NCBI GenBank assembly: GCA_030747075.1
Contig: JASLLL010000003.1
Span: forward strand, 99,554 to 163,553
Direction of reading: 5' to 3'
Length of the DNA stretch: 64,000 bases
Source: Gemmatimonadota bacterium
GTDB taxonomy: Bacteria; ARS69
Of the stretch, positions 59,003-64,000 are shown in pieces. Position numbers and translations under genes: made by a program. Positions within the stretch are counted from its first letter, which is position 1; each line of letters starts with the position of its first letter. The notes beneath the pieces are model-generated. The model did not search any database and was not told the origin of the DNA. It worked only from the letters and a program-made list of their open reading frames with translations.

Positions 59003-60045
59003 GACATCGTTCCTCCGTTGCTCGTCGAGTTTCCGTTCCCCAGCGGCAGGAGCTCTCCGGAAGACCGGAGAGACTCACAAGCTCTCTCCATGACTTCCAC
59101 AACAGCGAGTCCCGACCTGCCCCCGGAGCGTGGAATCTCCTGGTTCTGGATGCAGTGAATGAAGTGCTGGATTTCGTTCTTGAGCGGTTCGCTGTCATCC
59201 AGGCGCGGGGTGTAGATATCTCCGAACCTGTATGAAAGTTGAAACTCGCCGAAGGTGTCGTAGTGCGGCTGCACAGAGACCCCCTTATCGTACACGCGGA
59301 TCTTCTCCAGCGAGGAGACATCGTCGTAGACCAGCATCTTCTTGCTGCCCACCACGGTGATCCGTCGGAGTTTGTCCGGGTTCAGCCATGACACATGAGT
59401 ATGAGCCACGATCTCTCCCGGATAGGTGAGGTGCAGGAAGGCGACATCTTCAATGCCTCGCTGAATGTAGGCCTGGCCGTGCGCACTCACGGTCAGAGGA
59501 TCCGTCCCGAGGATGTAGTTCAGGATCGATACATCGTGCGGGGCGAGATCCCACACTACATTGATGTCCTCCTGAAAGAGCCCAAGATTCACGCGAGTGG
59601 TATTCACATAGTAGATGTGTCCCAACTCACCGGAGGAGATCAGATCCTTCATCTTGTTCACAGCGGCCGTATACACGAAGGTGTGGCCTGTCATGAGCGT
59701 GAGGCCCCGAGACTCAGCCAGTTCGACCAGTGCCGTAGCCTCGGCCACGCTGCCGGCCATGGGCTTCTCCACCAGTACATGTTTCCCGGCTTCCATCAGC
59801 GCCTTCGCAATCGGGAAGTGGGTGGAAACCGGTGTGGCGACAACGGCCGCATCGATCTCATCGCTGGCGATCACCTCATCCAGTTCCGTGGAGATGGCTA
59901 CGCTTGGATAGAGCTGCGATATGTGTCGAAGCCGCTCTTTGTTGAGATCGACCGCCACCTTCATTTCCACTCCGGGCACCTGAGTGAAATTCCGAACGAA
60001 GTTCGGCCCCCAGTACCCGCAACCGATGACTGCAACTCGAAGCAA
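58999..60045 (-). CDS. Gfo/Idh/MocA-family sugar-nucleotide dehydrogenase
   Basis: About 348 residues. The N-terminal Rossmann motif is VIGCGYWGPN and the catalytic EKP triad is in HVLVEKPMA; the C-terminal half matches the GFO/IDH/MocA fold (WDLAPHDVSILNYIL). WlbA/WbpB-like members oxidise C3 of UDP-N-acetylglucuronate before the aminotransferase step. The start is TTG 60045 with GGAGAGG upstream. It is the natural partner of the aminotransferase downstream. Confidence 0.93.
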   Translation of the reverse strand: MLRVAVIGCGYWGPNFVRNFTQVPGVEMKVAVDLNKERLRHISQLYPSVAISTELDEVIASDEIDAAVVATPVSTHFPIAKALMEAGKHVLVEKPMAGSVAEATALVELAESRGLTLMTGHTFVYTAAVNKMKDLISSGELGHIYYVNTTRVNLGLFQEDINVVWDLAPHDVSILNYILGTDPLTVSAHGQAYIQRGIEDVAFLHLTYPGEIVAHTHVSWLNPDKLRRITVVGSKKMLVYDDVSSLEKIRVYDKGVSVQPHYDTFGEFQLSYRFGDIYTPRLDDSEPLKNEIQHFIHCIQNQEIPRSGGRSGLAVVEVMERACESLRSSGELLPLGNGNSTSNGGTMS

Positions 60046-60074
60046 AACGCCTCTCCTTTCTCGTCCCGTGCCGG

Positions 60075-61616
60075 CTAGTACGCGCCGTCACCGAACAGGA
60101 CAACCGGCACGGTCCTGAAGAGGATCTCCAGATCCGTCTTCAACGACCAGTGATCGATATAGTACAGGTCCAGAAGGACCATCTCGTCAAAAGGAACACT
60201 GGATCGGCCGCTGACCTGCCAGAGTCCAGTGAGTCCCGGCTTCGCCTTCAGACGCTTCTTGTGCCACTCCTTGTAGTGGTTCAACTCATAGAAGATCGGC
60301 GGCCTGGGTCCCACAAGACTCATGTCACCGATCAGTACATTGATCAGCTGCGGCAGTTCGTCGAGGCTCGTCCTTCGCAAGAGAGCCCCCACGGGAGTCA
60401 CCCGGGGGTCCGTGGTCATCTTGAAGACCTCACCGGTTCCACGGTCTGGCTTGAAGTCCAGCTTCTTTCCCGAAATGAAGTTCGTCGCGTATTCGCGGTG
60501 GATGGAGTCGTCAGTCTCCAGCTTCATTGTCCGGAACTTGAAGAGCGTAAACTCGGTTGCATTCTGGCCCGCCCGGACCTGCCGGAAAAGCACGGGCCCC
60601 GGCGAGAAGATCCGAATGAGAAGCGAGATGAACAACAACAGCGGGAAGAACATGAACAGAAGCGTGCCCGAGACCGCCACATCAAAGACGCGCTTCATGA
60701 GAAGGCCCAGCCTCACGCCTCCTGCCGTGGTGATGTCGTAGGTCGGGACGCCATCGATGGTCTCTACATGCGTGTCGGACGCGATCATGTGCAGAATGTC
60801 ATTCACGAGGCGAACCGGAACCTGCGCCTTCATGCAGCGCGACATCATCTCGAGCGTGCCTTCCTGCCCCAGGCTCGGGATGGCGACAAAGACCTGGTCG
60901 GCGCGAACCTCCCGCACGACCTCAATCAGGTTCTCGACGCTTCCTTCCACCGGGATGCCGTCCACTGAGGTGCCTCGTTTCGCCGGATCGTCATCCACAT
61001 ACGCCGCGACCTCATAGCCCAGCCCGGCAGTCTCTCGGATGCGGCGAAGGAAACGCGCCCCCTCCACACCGGCTCCAACAATCACAATCCGCGTCGCCCG
61101 GGCAGCCCCGGCGATGAAGCGAGCATAGAGAGGCCTGATGAGCGCAAGCCTTCCCACCAGTCCTGACACGGTTGCGAAGAGTCCCGCGAACCCAAGCACC
61201 AGACGCTTCTCGAAGAAGTAGTCCGTGCGCGTCACGAAACCCAGCGCCAGGACCAGAAGGCAGCCCATGAAGACGGCCTTGATCACCCCGACTGACTGAT
61301 CCAGAACCGAACCCAGGACTCGGGACCGGTAAAGACCGTTCAGACCGTGCAGAAGGATCCAGAGTGGGAGAAGCATGCAAAGCGTCGTCAGGTGCTCACT
61401 CCGAAGCACCTCAGGCGTGCCCTGGAAGAAGCGGCTGCCAAACCGCAACCAATGCGCCCCCAGAAACGCACAAAAGAGGACCGTCGCATCCAACAGCATG
61501 GCCGCGAACACCAAATGCCCCTCGCTGAGTCGGGAGCGCGAAGGCGGCGCAGGAGGAGTTTCGGCCTCCGCCGCCTTCACGGCTTCCCGGGGCGTGGATG
61601 TCGCATCCGTACTCAT
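60075..61616 (-). CDS. Polyprenyl-phosphate phosphosugar transferase (WbaP/WcaJ-like)
   Basis: About 513 residues. Four or five N-terminal transmembrane helices flank a CoA-binding-like NAD-type region (IVIVGAGVEGARFLRRIRE). A further helix leads to the C-terminal catalytic bacterial sugar transferase domain (LMKRVFDVAVSG, FKFRTM, LRRTSLDELPQLINVLIGDMSLVGPRPP, KPGLTGLWQVSGRS). It moves sugar-1-phosphate to undecaprenyl phosphate and starts the repeat unit. AAGGAG precedes ATG 61616. Confidence 0.95.
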   Translation of the reverse strand: MSTDATSTPREAVKAAEAETPPAPPSRSRLSEGHLVFAAMLLDATVLFCAFLGAHWLRFGSRFFQGTPEVLRSEHLTTLCMLLPLWILLHGLNGLYRSRVLGSVLDQSVGVIKAVFMGCLLVLALGFVTRTDYFFEKRLVLGFAGLFATVSGLVGRLALIRPLYARFIAGAARATRIVIVGAGVEGARFLRRIRETAGLGYEVAAYVDDDPAKRGTSVDGIPVEGSVENLIEVVREVRADQVFVAIPSLGQEGTLEMMSRCMKAQVPVRLVNDILHMIASDTHVETIDGVPTYDITTAGGVRLGLLMKRVFDVAVSGTLLFMFFPLLLFISLLIRIFSPGPVLFRQVRAGQNATEFTLFKFRTMKLETDDSIHREYATNFISGKKLDFKPDRGTGEVFKMTTDPRVTPVGALLRRTSLDELPQLINVLIGDMSLVGPRPPIFYELNHYKEWHKKRLKAKPGLTGLWQVSGRSSVPFDEMVLLDLYYIDHWSLKTDLEILFRTVPVVLFGDGAY

Positions 61617-61786
61617 GCTGAGAAATCTCCTTATCTCACGGCATCATAGTGTCTTACAGCCTCAAGGACCAGAGGATTCCAGCCCGGACACTCTCTCCCC
61701 CTGGCCCGGTCTGGTCCTCCTCCCATCCCTTCGGCACATCGGACTGTCGATAGAAGCCCTGAGGTCACCAGAAGGCCGTTTCTCCA

Positions 61787-62122
61787 CTATTCTCCCGGCC
61801 GGACAGCCTGGCAGGGAACCACCGTGGCCAGACTCCCCCGCTCTCTTCCCCGACGGCCGAGGCGGTCCTCCAGACCCAGCACTCCGCCGGCCAACGCGAA
61901 GGCCAGAACATTCACGAACTCGAAGTAGCGCATCTCCAGAAGCATGGCGTTCACCATGTACGCGGCCAGTGCACACCAGACAGCCACCGCAGGCGACGGC
62001 TCCGGATCCTGCTCTCTCCGCAGGAAACGCAACCACGACACCCGGAATCGGCTGATCCGGGCGAATCGGCCGAGGGGTGGCTTCTTCGTGAGAGTTCCCC
62101 GGGCCGCGCCCCCGGTTGCGAG
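61787..62122 (-). pseudogene. Tandem remnant of an O-antigen-ligase 3' end
   Basis: After the TGA of the intact ligase (62123-62125) the same reading frame continues for 112 codons to a stop at 61787. It includes CALAAYMVNAMLLEMRYFEFVNV, which repeats the CGIAAYMVNAMFLEMRYFEYVNV end of the intact protein, then GLEDRL against GMEDRL. A GTG at 62041 could start an 84-residue fragment. The DNA copies are clearly related but far from identical. It is best explained as the surviving end of a deleted paralogous ligase gene, with an old partial duplication as the alternative. Function is doubtful. Confidence 0.75.
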
Positions 62123-63667
62123 TCACTCGCCTCTACCGCTTGCCGAGAACATCGCGGGGACCGGGTAGGGGGTGAGATCGGGCCCGGAACTCCCCGCTTG
62201 TGCACGCAGGCGGTCTTCCATCCCGGCCACTGTTCCCATCAGGAAGAAGAACAGGACATTCACATACTCGAAGTAGCGCATCTCCAGGAACATCGCGTTG
62301 ACCATATACGCGGCGATCCCGCACCAGATACACACGACGAGGTCCTTCGACACGAGCCCTTCCCGCCCAAGCCCGCGGTAGGCTCGTATGGAGGTTCGGA
62401 ACATCAGCCAGAAGATCAGGAAATACGGCAAGATGCCTGCGATCCCCTGCTCGGCAATGATCGTCAGGAAGATGTTGTGGGGAATCGCATGCCCCCCGAC
62501 ACCCAGATCGATATGGCCGAACAGGGGAACATCCCGTGGGCGTCGATACTGCATGGCCAGTTCGGGAAAGTTCATGAATCCGCAACCGAAGAACGGGTGG
62601 TCGGCAAAGACCTCCATGGCTTCCATGAATAGAACCGCGCGAAACTCAATCGTGTTCGTCACCATGAGGCCGCCCCGGTCCCGGTCGTCGGTCGCCATGT
62701 TGTCCCAGTTGAGGAACACGCCCACCATGGCGAACAAGAGGAGCGCAAGGCAAAGGACACGCAGCCTCCTCCCCCAGATTGCGCCGGTGATGAGGGCCAC
62801 CGCAAACCCGGCATACACCGAGCGAGTCTGCGTAAAGAACAGCACCGGAGGCGTCACCAGAACCAGTCCCAACTGCGCAACCCGGCGGATGATCCCACCC
62901 TGTCGACTCAGGACATACCAGGCAGGGAAGAAGCCCATGGCCATCACGGTCCCCAGGATCGCGGGCTGGAGGAAGATCCCCCGCACTCGAAAACCCAACC
63001 GGCTCAGCCCTGTGTCCCGCAGAGATTCGTCCACGATGAACTGCGGCCAGATCAGCGAGTAGAGCTTGGCCTTCTCGAAGATCCCCATGACCCCGAGATA
63101 CAGTCCGATCAGGACCAGATATCCGAGCACAATCGCAATCTGCCGATCCCTGTTGATCACTGTCCGAGCGAAGTAGAAGAACATGAAGGGGTACACATAC
63201 CCGCGCAGGATCATCAGCCAGCGCGGCTGCTGACCGCTCGTGACGACCGAGATGAAGAGCACGATCAGAAACACAATCATGTTGCGCTCCACCCCGCTCA
63301 GACGGGGAACCCTTCGCATTCCGATCAGAACTTGAATCAGAAAGATCAGGTAGAGCAGCGTGGAGACAATCCGTGCCGGATAGAGGTCCGGAAAGTTCGG
63401 AAGTCGAATCCAGAACCCGGTCTGGAAGAAGATAACTGCCGTCAGGTAAAACAGAAATCCCCAGGTAATGTCCCGACGGAGGAGCAGAAAGAGCACGACT
63501 CCCACATTGAAGAGCCCCAGCGTAGCCACAAGGACTCCGACCTCCATGGCCGATCCCAACCCGAGAGCCAGCATGGCAATCACAACCGCTGCCAAGGCCC
63601 GCCCTCCGGAGCCGCTCTTGGCCGACTCAGGCCCCACGCCCGGAACCGTCCAGGGAATCCACCTCAC
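62123..63667 (-). CDS. O-antigen ligase/polymerase-family (Wzy_C) membrane protein
   Basis: About 514 residues with about a dozen transmembrane helices and the large periplasmic loop that typifies WaaL/Wzy proteins. That loop contains a GGHAIPHNIFLTIIAEQGIAGILPYF segment with the conserved HN pair. It joins polysaccharide to lipid A core or polymerises repeat units. GTG 63667 overlaps the stop of the upstream gene (GTGA). A second copy of its C-terminus follows directly (see the remnant at 61787). Confidence 0.88.
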   Translation of the reverse strand: MRWIPWTVPGVGPESAKSGSGGRALAAVVIAMLALGLGSAMEVGVLVATLGLFNVGVVLFLLLRRDITWGFLFYLTAVIFFQTGFWIRLPNFPDLYPARIVSTLLYLIFLIQVLIGMRRVPRLSGVERNMIVFLIVLFISVVTSGQQPRWLMILRGYVYPFMFFYFARTVINRDRQIAIVLGYLVLIGLYLGVMGIFEKAKLYSLIWPQFIVDESLRDTGLSRLGFRVRGIFLQPAILGTVMAMGFFPAWYVLSRQGGIIRRVAQLGLVLVTPPVLFFTQTRSVYAGFAVALITGAIWGRRLRVLCLALLLFAMVGVFLNWDNMATDDRDRGGLMVTNTIEFRAVLFMEAMEVFADHPFFGCGFMNFPELAMQYRRPRDVPLFGHIDLGVGGHAIPHNIFLTIIAEQGIAGILPYFLIFWLMFRTSIRAYRGLGREGLVSKDLVVCIWCGIAAYMVNAMFLEMRYFEYVNVLFFFLMGTVAGMEDRLRAQAGSSGPDLTPYPVPAMFSASGRGE

Positions 63668-63999
63668 GCGGGGGCCTCCTCGTAGAGCGTCACCTTGACT
63701 CCGTGGAACTCCCGCCGCTCGGACTCGCGAAGCCTCTCCTCAAAGAACGAGCGGATTCGATTCTCCGGCGCGACATCCCACCACCGGGAGAGCACCAGCC
63801 AGACCCGCCCCCCGTTTCGGGAAGCGTCGTTCACATGGCTGCGGAGGTCTTCATCGGTCTGAAGGAAACGCTTGTGCTGATGCAGCAGTCTGGCCTTGCC
63901 GCTGGCAGTGTCCGCAAAATAGTAGCGAAAGGGACGGAAGGAGTAGATCACCACGATCGTGTCCCCCGGCATCTCCGAGGCGAGCACCCATTCCGCCGC
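63664..63999 (-). CDS. C-terminal end of a probable GT39/ArnT-type membrane glycosyltransferase (gene continues past window)
   Basis: The frame is open to the right edge, leaving only the final 111 residues. They form a soluble domain without transmembrane helices (TIVVIYSFRPFRYYFADTASG, then RVWLVLSRWWDVAPENRI and FHGVKVTLYE). This resembles the periplasmic C-terminal domain of PMT/ArnT-type polyprenyl-phosphate-sugar glycosyltransferases. The assignment is tentative without the membrane part. Its stop overlaps the ligase start by 4 bases. Confidence 0.55.
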   Translation of the reverse strand, partial: AAEWVLASEMPGDTIVVIYSFRPFRYYFADTASGKARLLHQHKRFLQTDEDLRSHVNDASRNGGRVWLVLSRWWDVAPENRIRSFFEERLRESERREFHGVKVTLYEEAPA

Positions 64000-64000
64000 C

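Noticed and set aside
1-64000. CRISPR arrays, insertion sequences, prophage genes
   Set aside because: No regularly spaced repeats, transposase genes or phage structural genes were seen on either strand.

Overview
This is a GC-rich, almost fully coding bacterial chromosome segment. It is clearly from a diderm: there is an LptE-type lipoprotein, several lipobox proteins, a lytic transglycosylase, an O-antigen-ligase-like protein and SecA. Four predicted secreted proteins end in a FlgD-like Ig domain (a 'PNPF...' turn, then a 'WDG/WNG...G.Y' ending). There is also a 29-residue AURKAIP1/COX24-like basic protein. Together these suggest a member of or near the FCB superphylum, such as Candidatus Eisenbacteria or a relative. 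That placement is inference from protein character; no rRNA gene lies in the window. GTG and TTG starts are common, and most neighbouring genes overlap by 1-4 bases.

Layout. 1-5.2 kb (+): the end of a nucleotide-sugar epimerase, coupled to a sigma-54-type response regulator, then lptE and leuS. 5.2-5.85 kb: a gene-poor stretch with a hairpin and a short Asn-rich piece resembling the tail of an FGE/C-type-lectin-fold domain. 5.85-10.8 kb (-): a TPR membrane protein, a secreted M28 peptidase, a lipoprotein and a secreted HELGH protein. 11-21 kb (-): signalling and motility, with cheA-cheW-short mcp-pilZ-histidine kinase-NtrC regulator in one overlapping operon, followed by a FlgN-like gene, fliA and a receiver-kinase hybrid. 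A near-consensus sigma-54 promoter stands before the FlgN-like gene. 21-31 kb (-): a PilZ protein, the mini basic protein, HU, dapF, an Ig-like lipoprotein, hslU, hslV, a Xer recombinase, trmFO and secA; secA to dapF are packed end to end behind one promoter. 31-45.8 kb (-): PQQ and NHL beta-propeller proteins, a dolichol-kinase-like protein, a lytic transglycosylase, guaA-purH-purC-purN, comEC and a secreted beta-helix protein. 46-52.3 kb: a glycosyltransferase, a flippase and an M16 protease pair. 52.5-52.9 kb: tRNA-Leu, tRNA-Cys and tRNA-Gly. 53-64 kb (-): glgA, two glycosyltransferases, a radical SAM protein, a sugar aminotransferase, a sugar dehydrogenase, a polyprenyl-phosphate sugar transferase, a ligase fragment, an O-antigen-ligase-like protein and the end of a probable GT39/ArnT-type protein.

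How they fit. The last block is a surface-polysaccharide locus: lipid-linked priming by the phosphosugar transferase, amino-sugar synthesis by the dehydrogenase and aminotransferase, GT4 assembly, flippase export, and ligation or polymerisation. The 11-21 kb block is a sensory unit whose CheA lacks a P2 domain and has no CheY, CheR or CheB beside it. Its linked outputs are c-di-GMP (PilZ), a sigma-54 activator and a sigma-28 factor. No flagellar structural gene is in view. Promoter calls are by eye from -35/-10 or -24/-12 matches.
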